64,000 nt of DNA, from contig OZ022259.1 in NCBI GenBank assembly GCA_963978905.1, positions 29,055,994-29,119,993 on the forward strand. The letters run 5' to 3'. A program made the translations under genes and the position numbers. This stretch comes from Trichostrongylus colubriformis (Eukaryota; Nematoda; Chromadorea; Rhabditida; Trichostrongylidae). Below are positions 1 to 10,780 of this stretch, one piece after another. The notes below the pieces were generated by a model, which was not told the origin of the DNA, did no database searches, and was given only the letters and a program-made list of their open reading frames with translations. Numbering within the stretch: position 1 is the stretch's first letter; each line of letters begins with the position of its first letter.

Positions 1-1022
1 TACTGTGGCAATGGAGGCCGCCACAGCCAGGGTGTTGAGTAGCTCCTCGTACGTCGAATTCGTGTCAACGTTGTCTTCAATGTAGCTATGTGCTGCTTTC
101 GGGTTAAACAGACTCGGTGGCTTCCTTTCATGATAGCGGAAGGGGCGGTGTGGTATGACGAAACGTCCGCGCAGCATTCGATGGTCGCTTCCAACTGAGA
201 ATGGGGCGACGACGTCGACGTCGGCGGCCAGGGTCCGCGTGCTTACTAGAAAGTGGTCGATTTCGTTTCTATGCTTGCAGTTCGGGGACCTCCAGGTCCA
301 CTTCCTCCGCTCCGCCTTCCTGAAGAAGCTGTTCGCATGGAACAACCGGTTCCCGACGATGAAGTCGGCGAGTCTATCGCCAGCCTCGTTCCTCTCACCG
401 AATCCGTGGGGTCCAACTCGGAACTCGCCTGGTCGTCGTGATCCGAGTTTAGCATTGAGATCTCCGCAGATGATGGTGAATCGGGTCCTCGTCTCGCGCA
501 GTAAATCTCGTAGCTGGAAGTAGAACTTGTCGCGCTCCTGTTCTGTCGCCTGGCTGGTGGGCGCGTAGGTTTTATGACTATCACACGAGAGCGGCCGAAT
601 TGGAGGGAGATGAGGGCCAGTCTGTGCGAAATAAATCTCACTTCATGTACTGCGGGTGCAACGTGCACCGCTACCGCAAAGCCCACTCCTCCTACGCCGT
701 TCCGTTCGTCCCGTGCTCCCATGAACACTTCCGTGCCGTCGATCCTCCTCGTTCGCTTCTCACTCCTCCTATTCGTTTTCTGCACGCAGAGTATGTCCCA
801 CTTAACACGGTTGAGCTGATCAAATAGCTGTTCCTCCTTCCATGCTTGAGATAGTCCTTGGCAATTCAGTGTACATATTCTGACGGTCCTGGGTCCTCGT
901 CTTTGAGTCGGTCTTGCAACCGGAGATTTCTCACGCCCTGCCCTACTCGCTGATTCCCTCGCCGACGTAAGGGAGCGATTGGGCGCCGGGTGCTCGGGCG
1001 CATTATGATTGCGACTGTTCAT
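1..1022 (-). pseudogene. RTE-like non-LTR retrotransposon, 5' endonuclease part (runs off window)
   Basis: The minus strand encodes an apurinic/apyrimidinic-type endonuclease, the N-terminal enzyme of RTE-like LINEs that nicks target DNA. Reading starts at the ATG at 1022. Visible blocks are a TLNCQGLSQAW start, WDILCVQKTNR (the usual catalytic E of the QET block reads K), GGVGFAV, SHRLALISL and, after a frameshift near 560, a GDLNAKLGS-like block. The end is IDHFLV and VGSDHRMLR near 150-270, the terminal Asp/His motif. The reverse transcriptase would lie left of position 1. At least one frameshift makes this copy inactive. I see the motifs directly; the clade is inferred from similarity to the three fuller copies in this window. 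Confidence 0.85.
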
Positions 1023-1343
1023 GATTCTTGAAGATGGCTTTGGCTAGATTGCGTCCGGTGGGTCGCCTGCTCTGCCGGAAAGAAACACAATATGCAAAAA
1101 AAAAAACTTGACCGGGAAGAGCAAACCCTTAGCCACTATACTGCAGATCACTACCAGTGAGCCCCGGTGGCCGTTGCTGGTTCAGCAACCGCCGTGCTTA
1201 TGGTAAAGTGCCTCGCCAACGAGATATCACAGTCAAGCTTTGACCGCTCCTAACCCGCTTCAAAATGGCATTTTGCACGCAGATCTCTAGCGAACCATCC
1301 GGGTCTCCTTTTAAAACTCCTTGCGATGTTGGAACTCCTTGGG
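1023..1343. other. Probable 5' leader of the RTE-like element, boundary not found
   Basis: The stretch lies directly upstream of the endonuclease start on the minus strand. It holds an A-run near 1097-1108 and no open frame. It is probably the untranslated leader of the retrotransposon. I cannot place the 5' junction because the partner target-site duplication would lie outside the window. Confidence 0.35.
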
Positions 1344-1400
1344 ATTTTAAGCCTACTTACAAGGGAAGGGGGTCCCTTCCCTTGTAAGTAGGCTTAAAAT
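1344..1400. repeat. Perfect palindrome, 27-bp arms, 3-nt spacer
   Basis: Arms 1344-1370 and 1374-1400 are exact reverse complements separated by GGT. The arms begin ATTTTAAGCC and close on AAGGGAAGGG. No coding or transposon context explains it. Confidence 0.95.
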
Positions 1401-2790
1401 ATAAATGTGTGTAGAGCACCGGTGTGATTATTACACTGCGATCTGTCAGATACTTGTTATTATTGACCCAGCATTTCTTAACGACATACTTTTCCTCGTG
1501 CGAATAATGATAGTTCTGCCAGTTGTTGGTAAAGATAACCAGTAGAGCATGGCAGGGCATAGCTCCATTCATGAAGAGCTCAAGGTGCAGTTCGCAATAA
1601 CCTGAGTATTTTGTTCGCTTCCGTGAGTGAAAAATCCTCCTCCGCAACTGCAGAGTGTGTGTCATTACTGAAGCGCGAGAATAAGTAATAAACTCGTACA
1701 ACCCGCAGATCGCATGACGGTCATCGTCTCGCAACCTCTGTTAGCTCGCCGAAGACAAAAGTAAGGAACATCTTATTTTCAGGATTTGAGTGTTCTCTTT
1801 GATTGTTTCCTTCTTCTGACGTGTTCTTTAGCAGCCAGACTTTTTGTGGAGCGCTACGACCCATGAAATCTATCGTGAACTGTGCCTGCATTCTCGAAAA
1901 GGAAATGTAGTGGTAGATATCATATCATAATTCGAATCGTTACAACAGGCTATTTTTATTGTACTTAGTAGCCACATGCTTATACCAAACGGCCAGGAGA
2001 ACTATCTGTTTATGACGAGCCCATTTGTCGACGTCATCCCAATATCATAAATTGTCTGCCTTTACGTACTATTATAGATTTCGGCAGGTTTTTGTCACGT
2101 GGCTTGGCTGTATTACACAATTGACTAGCAACATCTGATTTTATTGATTGTCTTGCATTTCTTATAGATCACTTTTTCTTCCCATTCGCGGCCGATCCCA
2201 GTGCCATCAAAGAGCAAACCTGGAAATAGGGTAGAAATCATATAGTCGTACAATGTCCGTAGCGGCTCATAAAAGCCGTGAAAAAAAAACTTTATTTCCG
2301 CAACTAAATCATCGAATTAGCAATTCCGCCACCATATCGCTACAGAACATGGAAGGTGAAAGGGCCAAACCCAATCCATAGGCAATTTGCTGTTTCATAT
2401 AGGAATACCACACAGATACGAACGCCTGGGCTACAACTGAATGATAACTGAAGTGAACCGTTAAAGCTAGTTGGGCTCAGCAATGTTGACTTGTTAGTTG
2501 CCATCACGCCTCATCAGAGACCGTAATAGTGTCGTAGAATGCAAGTGGGAAAGGCGATCCTGCGCACAGATTAATGACGGACACTGAGTACAGTCAAATT
2601 TGAAGAAAACCCAATTTGGTAGCCTCTTCCTAACGTTCTCCCTGCGCTATGAACCTTGTCTGGGTTTAGGACGTCAGCAAATTACTACAAACTCTTTTTA
2701 GTACGCGTATTTCAATGCGAAAATTTTAGCTGGCGTATTGGTCTGCTACTGTTTTATCCGAATAGACTAGAAGACAACATACCATTAGCA
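1401..2790. other. Non-coding or unassigned AT-rich stretch
   Basis: A minus-strand frame at 1357-1734 gives a 125-residue translation with four cysteines in the middle, but it runs into the palindrome and matches no family I recognise. The rest, 1740-2790, has stops in all frames and no repeat I could pair inside the window. Confidence 0.4.
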
Positions 2791-2794
2791 GGAC

Positions 2795-3065
2795 ACACCA
2801 GGCAGATAGAGCTCTCATTGTCGTCGTGAAAAAAATATAACGCTTGAAACTGCAAAAGATACAGCGCGAATGCTAGCGTAGGCATTGTATTCACGGTGAC
2901 TTTTATATGATTGGATCAGTCTCACGATTGCACTTTAGAGTGCTTTGATTATCATCCCTTGAATATCAATATGTTTAAATCGACTTTTTCTTAAAATTTG
3001 CATTCCAATATGGTCAGGATAATTGAATGGGACACTTCAAATGTGGTTGAATGCAAAATTTTCGA
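2795..3065 (+). repeat. Dispersed repeat family A, copy 1
   Basis: This segment resembles 7265-7512 along its length. Shared blocks are GAGCTCTCATT, TGCAAAAGATACA, ATTCACGGT, CACGATTGC and AGGATAATTGAATG. Identity is clearly lower than between copies 2 and 3. No open frame is conserved, so this is probably non-autonomous repeat DNA. Confidence 0.75.
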
Positions 3066-3471
3066 AAACCAAGTGTTTTCTATTATCATCCATTAACGTT
3101 CATCACTTTTAGATCGTATCTGTCGCGTGCTGTATTATCAATTTAGCCATTCAAAACGAGAGCGTATGGTAATGAAAGTGATGACCTCCCTAAAGTCCCT
3201 TATCGATGAGAACATACGTGCAAAAAGGAAATCAAGAGTAGCAGGAAAGGATTCTGAGGGTGTAACCAAGGGGAAACATTTGTTCAATAAAGGACTTAAA
3301 AGACGATTGGCACTCCCCATTACTCTCTCATTCTGATTGGTTAGACTGAAAACACATCATGCAGATGAGACGATCTAAAAATAAAGAAATATTTAATGGA
3401 TGATATTAGGAAACATTTAGAGCTCAGAGCATATGAAAAGCTTTCTTTGTGCCAGTATCCTGATTCTCGAT

Positions 3472-3610
3472 CTATCTCTGCAGTCAATCACATTCGAAGA
3501 AGTATCGCATTCAATTATCCTCATCATTTGGAAATACAGATTTTTACAAAAAAAAAAAGTCGATCAAAATCACACTTTAAAGAGCAATCGTGAAAATGAT
3601 ACAATCATAT
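3472..3610 (-). repeat. Dispersed repeat family A, copy 2 (inverted)
   Basis: The reverse complement is almost identical to 7375-7512. Differences I can see are the length of an A/T run near 3549 and a couple of substitutions. The pair is inverted, about 4 kb apart, and one member ends exactly at the assembly gap. Confidence 0.9.
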
Positions 3611-3616
3611 TGAAGT

Positions 3617-3700
3617 TCTTAATGTGTGTGCCTTGCATTTTCAGTGATTTGTTGTGAGAACAGTGGAAGTCTCGAAGAATTTGAGATCTTGAGGATTATT
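3617..3700 (+). repeat. Dispersed repeat family B, copy 1
   Basis: It matches 5937-6015: both run from GTTCTTAAT through GTGTGCCTTGCATTTTCAGTG to AGTGGAAG. The TTTTCAG looks like a splice acceptor, but no frame is conserved beyond it, so I call a repeat, not an exon. Confidence 0.7.
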
Positions 3701-4084
3701 AGCCACTTTGACATCTATGTTATCAACGTGTTTTCGTTCAATGAGCAGTATCTCATATAGATGTTACATAAATTTTACATAAATTTTTGTTACAGCGTTT
3801 ATTTGTTTATTTTCAGAATGGAATAGTGCTACTCGTTGCTAGGTATTGGAGGGGTATTGTAGGGGTACCTTTGCAGAGGTATTGTAATTTATTATGGAAC
3901 AAAGTTCCACTGTCGGGTCAAATAGAGTCGGGGGGGAAGGGGGATACGCAAAGTTTTCACCCACGTCAAAGCTTCTTTCTTTCCTTAGGCTCAGGCTGAC
4001 GTAGATGAGACCTATGCTTTGACAGATGCTTGCCAAGAGAGGGAAAGGAGCTTCAACGTCGACGCAAAGTTGCGTCTCCCCCTG

Positions 4085-4100
4085 CCCCCCCCCCCCCCCC
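4085..4100 (+). repeat. Poly-C run
   Basis: A run of about 16 C, followed by ACCCC. The minus strand is G-rich and could form a quadruplex. Length is unreliable in an assembly. Confidence 0.9.
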
Positions 4101-4800
4101 ACCCCGACTCCATTTGACCCCCACTTTCTACTGATAGCTTTAGCCGTGCAGGAGAGCAGGCTCGAGTAGGTCAAGAATTATGGAAATAGTTGTTGAAGTG
4201 GAAATGAGCCGTTGTGATTACTGATGTAGGCATTGATGTCGATATATATGCTAAGTTCAAAATTTGAGCTCAATCCATCCACTATGAACCGAGATACGGA
4301 CCCATGAACTTGTTGACGGGGGTGCTGGAGCAGTGTCGCGCACTCCACGGCCTCCCACCACGTAGGCGACGAGACCATCGCGGCCGCCACGTCGAGTAGG
4401 GAGGCCGCGGATCGGTGGCTATTTCAAGTTCTGAGCGTTTTCTTGAAGAGTGCCGTTGAAGAAAAGCACAAGGGAAGAAGTGGTTTCTTAGAAGCTAAAT
4501 ATCTCGCCTGCTACTGAACTTCGTGTGGCTGGTAGCGCCGTTAGATTCAGCATGTTTGATTGCATATGTATGTAAAGTTTGGTGAAAATTGGTCCCATGC
4601 ATTTTTTGAAATCATCCATTCTTTAAAAAAATGCTGACTCATTAATGCCTCATTTCTTGGGTAAGGCATTTGGACGCCCAGAGCGGCCGTGAACCACTCT
4701 CGGCGTCCTGTGTTTGGCTTGGCCAAGTTTTCAGTGGATAGTGCCCAACCAATTGCAGAGTGCCCAACCAATATGAAAGGCGCGTTTACTGTAAACAAAA

Positions 4801-4828
4801 AGTGGAGTGTGCATTCGCACACTCCACT
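4801..4828. repeat. Perfect hairpin, 12-bp arms, 4-nt loop
   Basis: AGTGGAGTGTGC at 4801-4812 is the exact complement of 4817-4828 around loop ATTC. It lies at the left edge of the GC-rich tandem region. There is no T-run typical of a terminator. Confidence 0.85.
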
Positions 4829-4859
4829 CCAATAGCACGAGTGAGCGCAGCGAGGAAGC

Positions 4860-5300
4860 CGTATACGCCCCGTGACCCGAAACCGGGCCAATTTCGCCCC
4901 TGGTGAACGTGGTAGAGGGAGCCGCGTGCGACGGTATACGGTGGCCGCGCCCCGTTAAAAGTACATCGCGCATACGGCGGTACGATGGAGCAGGGTGCCC
5001 CACGCGGCCGTAATAAGACCCCTACTAGCCAAAAATACCATGGGTTACGGTAGCCGCGCTCATTCAAAATTGCGCCGCGTGCACCATGTGCGCTAGTGTT
5101 GCGCGACGCATTTATAACTGAACGCGGCCCCGGGGGTGTCCCATTTGGCCGGAATAAGACCCCATGAGCGAATTATTGGGTTACTGTGGCCGCGTTCAAT
5201 TCAAATGCACCGCATAAGCGGCGATTAATTTAACGGTGCGGCGACAGTAACCCTGAATAGTTTCTGACTCAGGGGTGCCCTATAAGGCTGCAATAAGGCT
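4860..5300. repeat. Degenerate GC-rich tandem array, about 140-bp period
   Basis: The landmark AATAAGACCCC recurs at about 5012 and 5152 and, degenerated to AATAAGGCTTC, at about 5292: steps of 140 bp. Each unit also has a TACGGT/TACTGT-GGCCGCG block. A further AATAAGACCCC lies near 5528. The array is far richer in CpG than its surroundings. It looks like a decaying minisatellite, or the inside of a GC-rich repeat; I do not recognise a family. Confidence 0.65.
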
Positions 5301-5639
5301 TCTGTGATGCCGGTGAAGATACGAGGAAAATTCTGTCAAAAATATAGCCGGAAAATTAGGGGAAAATTCTAGAAACCCCTAAAATACGTCTTCCGAATTT
5401 TTTTAATACGCCCCGCCCTTAACTGGTCCAATTCGAGACAACTCGTCCAAGAACGCGACAACTCTTCCATCGGCGGAATTACACCCGGAAACAGTGTTAC
5501 AGACACAGAACCGACCTATTACAGTCGAATAAGACCCCAGCAGCTACATAGCCTCAGAGACACGTAGAAAATCTGGAAAAGCCCAGACCTCTGTGAAGGT
5601 GACTACCTTCCCCTGGATTCAGGCAAATACGCGTAAGTG

Positions 5640-6530
5640 TCCGAAATCATTGGTTGAAAACTAAGAAAGTTGTTGTTTATTGCTTTTTTATCTCTTTGTG
5701 TGGTGTGACTATTTTAAAAAAATAGAAATTAGAAGAAATGCTCTTCCAATTCATCAAGCATAGTTGGTTTTGGTGGTCTTCTAATGCTTATTTTGTAGAC
5801 TTTCAGACATTTTCGAATGATTGTGTCTAGTTTCAGAAGTTCCAGTTTCAATCCACATCAGAAGTTCCTGCGTCTCGTAAATCAAGTCTTTTGTGTGCTG
5901 CAGTCGACTTTGTAGAATCAACGATCAATTATGTTCAGTTCTTAATCTGTGTGCCTTGCATTTTCAGTGATTTATTACGAGAATAGTGGAAGCCTCATAA
6001 AATTTGGATTACTTTGCATAGATCACACTAATGAGCCCTTCTACATGTTCCTTGGATGTCTGTAGTTGAAAGGACGAGGCAGCCTTTACGTTAATGCGCT
6101 TCATTGTTTCCTTATTCCATGTTTACGATTATGGTTCGAGTTCTTGTTTTTTATCCTTTTTTACTTTATTTCAAGTTTGGCACCCATATGTCAGCATTTG
6201 TGACAACGCAATGTTTTCTACTCGAGAAATCCGGATTATTGTCTTTTCATCAACTTAAATCTTGGTATAGTAACGATTTACTTACGAACAGGTAAAACAA
6301 TGTACATCACAAATGGTAAGATAATACCCATATTCCACTAGTAAGCACCCGCAATGAAGTTACCGAAAAGACACCCGTTTCCTAAGAAAAAACCCGCGAT
6401 GAACTCCCCGAAGTGATGCGCGTTTTTTAAGAAAAAGGACATGCACATAAATCTTGCACATAAATAATATTAAATAATAATATACATATAAATATGTACA
6501 TAAATATTGAGTCATTTGGCTACTCGGTAA
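5640..6530. other. AT-rich intergenic stretch with repeat family B copy 2
   Basis: It contains the second copy of repeat family B at 5937-6015. Otherwise it is AT-rich, with runs such as the ATAAATAT-type tract near 6460-6510. No supported gene. Confidence 0.5.
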
Positions 6531-6532
6531 CT

Positions 6533-6766
6533 CTAACTGGCTAACTGTCGCAATAATTGTCGCTGGTATCTGTTGGGGTCGAATTCCTTCATTATCTTAA
6601 GGGCTCCCTCTACAGTAATTCTTCTGTTTTCCTTCAGCCTTGTCCACATCGCATCCACTGATGATGGAAAATACATGAGTCTCGCTCCACCGAACAGCAG
6701 CAACATCGATTCATCCTCAGCCCTATCTTCTGTCTGCTCTACCTGCAAGGCTTTCACTACAATCAA
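6533..6766 (-). CDS. Possible exon or gene fragment, unknown protein
   Basis: A 77-residue minus-strand frame reads like real protein in its C-terminal half: charged helices around SSVDAMWTRLKENRR, then MKEFDPNRYQRQLLRQLAS and a stop. It could be a last exon on the minus strand, because the first half is less convincing and a CAG acceptor-like site precedes VEQTEDRAED. I do not recognise the family. No neighbouring exon was found, so a pseudogene fragment is as likely. Confidence 0.25.
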   Translation of the reverse strand: MIVVKALQVEQTEDRAEDESMLLLFGGARLMYFPSSVDAMWTRLKENRRITVEGALKIMKEFDPNRYQRQLLRQLAS

Positions 6767-7264
6767 TGCTACTGGTTATGCTTCTGAGTGAGTGCTTACC
6801 ATAAATTGACAGCCATGTATGAATGAAAGGATAACACTATCCATAACCTGAGAATTTGTCGAGAACACGGCAATGATGGATGGCTTTTATTGTGTCACGC
6901 TCCCGGAACTGTCTTCTTCTTGAAAACCTTTTGTAATTTCATTCATGCTCGTCATCCTATAATGCACAACACGGAACCACAAATCGTCTGTATTAGGGCG
7001 ACAACACGAAAAATATGGGACAATTGTGTTAAGGTGTTCAAGAATGCCTGATACAAAAGTGCACCTCTTCAAGTTCAGTTGTCTTCGACAAACAAACAAA
7101 TCATATATCAAACAGGAACACGCACAGCTTCTCTGCTTTATTTAGATGGTTCTAAGACCTCTTTACCCTAAGATGTTGAGTAAGACGAGTGCAAATCTCT
7201 GCGGCGTCCACCATACTTAGTACCTAACCTGATTCACACCGATTACCATTTCTTCAAGCATTTG

Positions 7265-7512
7265 GACAGCTTTCTCAGGGAGCTCTCATTATCGTACTGA
7301 AAAACGTATAACGTTTTGGATTGCAAAAGATACAATGAGGAGGCTAATGAAGGCAATATATTCACGGTAACTTCCATATGATTGTATCATTTTCACGATT
7401 GCTCTTTAAAGTGTGATTTTGATCGACTTTTTTTTTGTAAAAATCTGTATTTCCAAATGATGAGGATAATTGAATGCGATACTTCTTCAAATGTGACTGA
7501 CTGCAGAGATAG
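7265..7512 (+). repeat. Dispersed repeat family A, copy 3, ending at the gap
   Basis: Its last 138 bp are nearly identical to the complement of 3472-3610. The whole segment is related to 2795-3065. The copy ends at base 7512, where the Ns begin, so its true right end is unknown. Confidence 0.9.
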
Positions 7513-7712
7513 NNNNNNNNNNNNNNNNNNNNNNNNNNNNNNNNNNNNNNNNNNNNNNNNNNNNNNNNNNNNNNNNNNNNNNNNNNNNNNNNNNNNNNNN
7601 NNNNNNNNNNNNNNNNNNNNNNNNNNNNNNNNNNNNNNNNNNNNNNNNNNNNNNNNNNNNNNNNNNNNNNNNNNNNNNNNNNNNNNNNNNNNNNNNNNNN
7701 NNNNNNNNNNNN
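7513..7712. other. Assembly gap (200 N)
   Basis: Exactly 200 Ns, so the length is probably a placeholder. Frames reported across it are meaningless. Confidence 1.
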
Positions 7713-7804
7713 TGAATACTACCTCACTTTTTAACCTTAAAGACACCGATAGGGAGGGGCCCTTAAAGACGATTTCGGTTTCCGGTATCGGATTACGGTG
7801 GCTT
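7713..7804 (+). repeat. Left arm of an exact 92-bp inverted repeat
   Basis: By eye these 92 bases are identical to the complement of 8882-8973. The arm starts directly at the right edge of the gap, so it may extend into it. The arms are separated by about 1.08 kb. Confidence 0.95.
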
Positions 7805-8321
7805 GGAATTGCCGAGGACGGCTCATTGTGATTATGTAATGGAATCGAGACTTTATCTAGTTGAAAGTTATCGTTAAGTTATAGTTATCTCTTGAAAAAA
7901 ACAACGAAGTTTTATACGCTGCACATTCAGGCTATTATTTTTTCAACGACAATTTTGTAAGCAGCGTCACTAAAACAAAAACTAAGAAATTGCCGCTCTC
8001 TATGAGTTGCCTCAGCCATGTGGAGTATTTAATCAAAAGGCATGTCAAAAACTCCCAACATTGATCAGGAAACCTCTGAAGAATAGGAAGTGGAGCAATG
8101 CACATCATTTCCTTGCAGAGGATAACAGTGCATGAACTTGGCTGATCTGATCTCGGGATATAAGGAGCAAAGGATTTTCCTTCCAAATCTCGGTACACTT
8201 CTATGCACCCAATGTGACCCGATAGTGTTTCGCTAGAACCAGCCTGTGTGCTCTGTTCTGACTTTCAGTAATATACGAAGATAATTTGAATCCACAGCAA
8301 CTCGTGATTTGCTGGTTGGCC

Positions 8322-8449
8322 AAAATGGTACCTCCATCCCAGGCTGAACGCTCGGGAAGATCAGACACTTCAGCAGCCGCAACCTATCGTAGCTATTGAC
8401 ATAGAAGTTACCGTTGTTTTCTCTTAATGAGCATCTAATACTCAGACTG
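8322..8449 (+). repeat. Direct repeat, unit 1 (128 bp)
   Basis: It is nearly identical to 8752-8879, 430 bp downstream. Both run from AAAATGGTACCTCCATCC to CATCTAATACTCAGAC with about five substitutions. There is no conserved long frame. Confidence 0.95.
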
Positions 8450-8751
8450 TATTGACGATTGATGAAGTGGCCGTTCACCCTTCATCGTCATGTCTGTACA
8501 GACAACCACCACAGACAACAACCAATGTTGAAAGTCTAGATTACAGGGGCTGCCAAAAAAAGTAATTCTGCCCACGGCTCGCATCTCCCAATTGTACAAA
8601 ACAAAGGGAAACGAAAGAAATGAAAGTATTGGGGCAAATTATTTCCGAAATGTTCCTCTAAAAGCGGGAACAAGCTGAGATTCACTACTTTCATTTTCAT
8701 AAAAATATGGAACCTTCAAGCGGCGTAGTCGGGCTTCAGAGCACCCACGGT

Positions 8752-8879
8752 AAAATGGTACCTCCATCCAAGGCTGAACGCTTGGGAAGATCAGACACTT
8801 CAGCAGCCGCAACTTATCGTAGCTATTGACATAGCAGTAACCGTTGTTTTCTCTTAATGAGCATCTAATACTCAGACTT
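8752..8879 (+). repeat. Direct repeat, unit 2 (128 bp)
   Basis: Partner of 8322-8449. It directly abuts the right arm of the 92-bp inverted repeat at 8882, so this block was assembled from several rearranged pieces. Confidence 0.95.
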
Positions 8880-8881
8880 TG

Positions 8882-8973
8882 AAGCCACCGTAATCCGATA
8901 CCGGAAACCGAAATCGTCTTTAAGGGCCCCTCCCTATCGGTGTCTTTAAGGTTAAAAAGTGAGGTAGTATTCA
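8882..8973 (-). repeat. Right arm of the exact 92-bp inverted repeat
   Basis: Exact complement of 7713-7804. Together with the direct repeats this makes 7713-8973 a mosaic repeat next to the gap. Confidence 0.95.
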
Positions 8974-9268
8974 CGGAGAACTTCACCCGAGAAGTCCTAT
9001 AGAGGATATTTCAGAGTGGAAAGAAGGGGGTCGTATTTCGGGTTGGAATATCATTCGAGGAAAAAATCCTCGAGGATTCTTCATGAGGCTATGCTTTTCA
9101 AAGTTTTTAGAGGCGGTCGGCCATCTATGCAAAAAATCGAGTACATGCCTTGAATTAGATGGCAAAACTCGATAGACGCCTTGAGATTTTCGGAGGACGC
9201 TACTTCAGTTATCAACATTAGCTATTGTAGGAAGCGCTGGCATGAGTCATTGTAGGAAGGGTTGGCAT

Positions 9269-9342
9269 ACATTAGTGTACCAACACCAATCATTTTGGGA
9301 AGGGGACATTAGTGTACCAACACCAATCATTTTGGGAAGGGG
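9269..9342 (+). repeat. Tandem duplication, 37 bp x 2
   Basis: Two consecutive identical copies of a unit beginning ACATTAGTGTACC and ending TTTGGGAAGGGG. Confidence 0.9.
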
Positions 9343-9344
9343 AG

Positions 9345-10010
9345 TCATATATAACGCTCTGCAATGATACAGCCACCTATAAATTGTCCAAAAACTCTGT
9401 TTACGAAGTCATTCGGAAAACTCTCCAAGTGAGGAGTGTAGCCAGTACCGACGCGTGTTCGCGCACTATCGCCAAAGTCTGAATGAAAAATTCCTCCCTT
9501 CCTAGGTTTTGGGAATGCCCAATTTACTAGTCTGCCAACTGATACCGTCACTGAACAGTCCAGGTGCCATGCTTCAATGATAGTCTGCTTGAACTTCCAT
9601 ACTCCTTCAAAATGGCTTATCTCGGCATAATATCTTTAAATGGAACTTCAACGAATTCTCCACCGGATAAACGTGGGGGTCGCTCGTCGTTCAGGTCAGA
9701 GGGTCCGTGTAGCTGCTCCACCATGATCGAGTGCTTCAGCTGACATGAAATGGCCCACTCACTTGCATGTAAACGGGGACTCGATGAAGAATTCGAGGGC
9801 GCAGCGCAAGAAGAGTACGACGTGCGAAGACTGAATAAGCGGGTGACTCTTCCTTTCAAATTAAAAATTCGAAGGATTATTTGACTCCACATCATGACAC
9901 CTCCTCCTCGAAGTTCCTTTGAAACCTGAGGTCTATCCCTCATCATGCGATGGTGCCAATAATCGCCCGGTCCGTCATAGGTGGACTTTTTTTTACTAGA
10001 AAGAGCAACC
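9345..10010 (-). pseudogene. Decayed Tc1-like transposase fragment
   Basis: On the minus strand near 9990-9880 the translation reads STYDGPGDYWHH followed by KELRGGGVMMWSQ. This fits the LDGPDG...YWHD and GGGSVMVWG landmarks between the first and second catalytic acids of Tc1-family cut-and-paste transposases. Downstream the frame breaks several times and I could not find the second Asp block or the DPxxNPIENLW motif. No terminal inverted repeats were found. It is a relic; the family is inferred from two motifs. Confidence 0.5.
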
Positions 10011-10176
10011 TAGAAAATCACAATAAGGGGTGTGCAAACTCTAGGACTTATCATTCAAATTCATCCCATCTGCTCTTATCCATCTCCTGGCAAAACTCGT
10101 CTGGTTTTCGCGATGTTTTTGGAGCTCTGATCGAGCCCTTCTCACTTCGCGCCTACAAAAGGGCTTACTCTTTGTT

Positions 10177-10595
10177 GAGCTGAGGTTTCACCTTGCGGAT
10201 CGTCCGCTGCGGCCGCTCCGGCCGGTTCGGACGAATCGCACGGTCCATACTATCGAACTATCGCCAAGTAGCAGACCGCGACGCACGCTGCAGTGGTGCA
10301 CCCAACTTTTGAATGCTTCAGTGCATCTGTGCAGTAATTTTCTTCTATTCGTGTTAGTGTGACATGTTTATTTATTTGTTGTTTCATAACGTGTATTCGT
10401 TGCAGGACTATCTCGTCAATTCGTCTTGAGAGCTCCGTAGCTGGATAGATAGTGCGGTAGGTATTGCGCGCGCAACTACTGTAACGTGTGTCGCTGTCCG
10501 CAACTTGGCTATATCGATAATGTGTACCGTGCGGCTCATCTGAATCGGCCGGATCGGCCGGTCCAGATGAATCGCAAGGTATAACCTCAGCTTTA
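10177..10595. repeat. Imperfect foldback, arms about 110 bp
   Basis: Plus-strand 10177-10290 resembles the complement of 10475-10595. Both start GAGGTT, then CACGGTxCATA/ACATTATCGA and a GCxGACAGCGACxCACG-type block. Divergence is visible, so it is an old element. A minus-strand frame of 176 residues (10250-10780) spans one arm and has no recognisable domain; I treat it as chance. Confidence 0.65.
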
Positions 10596-10780
10596 GTATG
10601 CGATAAACAGTTGTAGACGTTGTTGATACATGAGCTCAAGCAAAGGCCATGCTTTCGAGCATGGACCAGTAAAACCTGACTTCTATTTTGAAATGATGCG
10701 CCGGTTTCTATTGAAGACATAGCAATGCCTTCAATATCCCTTCCGCATTTCATATCTTGCAGAATCATAGTCACATGCAT

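Noticed and set aside
3787..4390. Several frames of 70-111 residues around 3.8-4.4 kb
   Set aside because: Low-complexity glycine or proline runs from G/C tracts; no family resemblance.
7382..7831. Open frames running across the N gap
   Set aside because: They exist only because Ns carry no stops; the flanks are repeat DNA.
10250..10780. 176-residue minus-strand frame
   Set aside because: It covers a foldback arm and has no recognisable domain.
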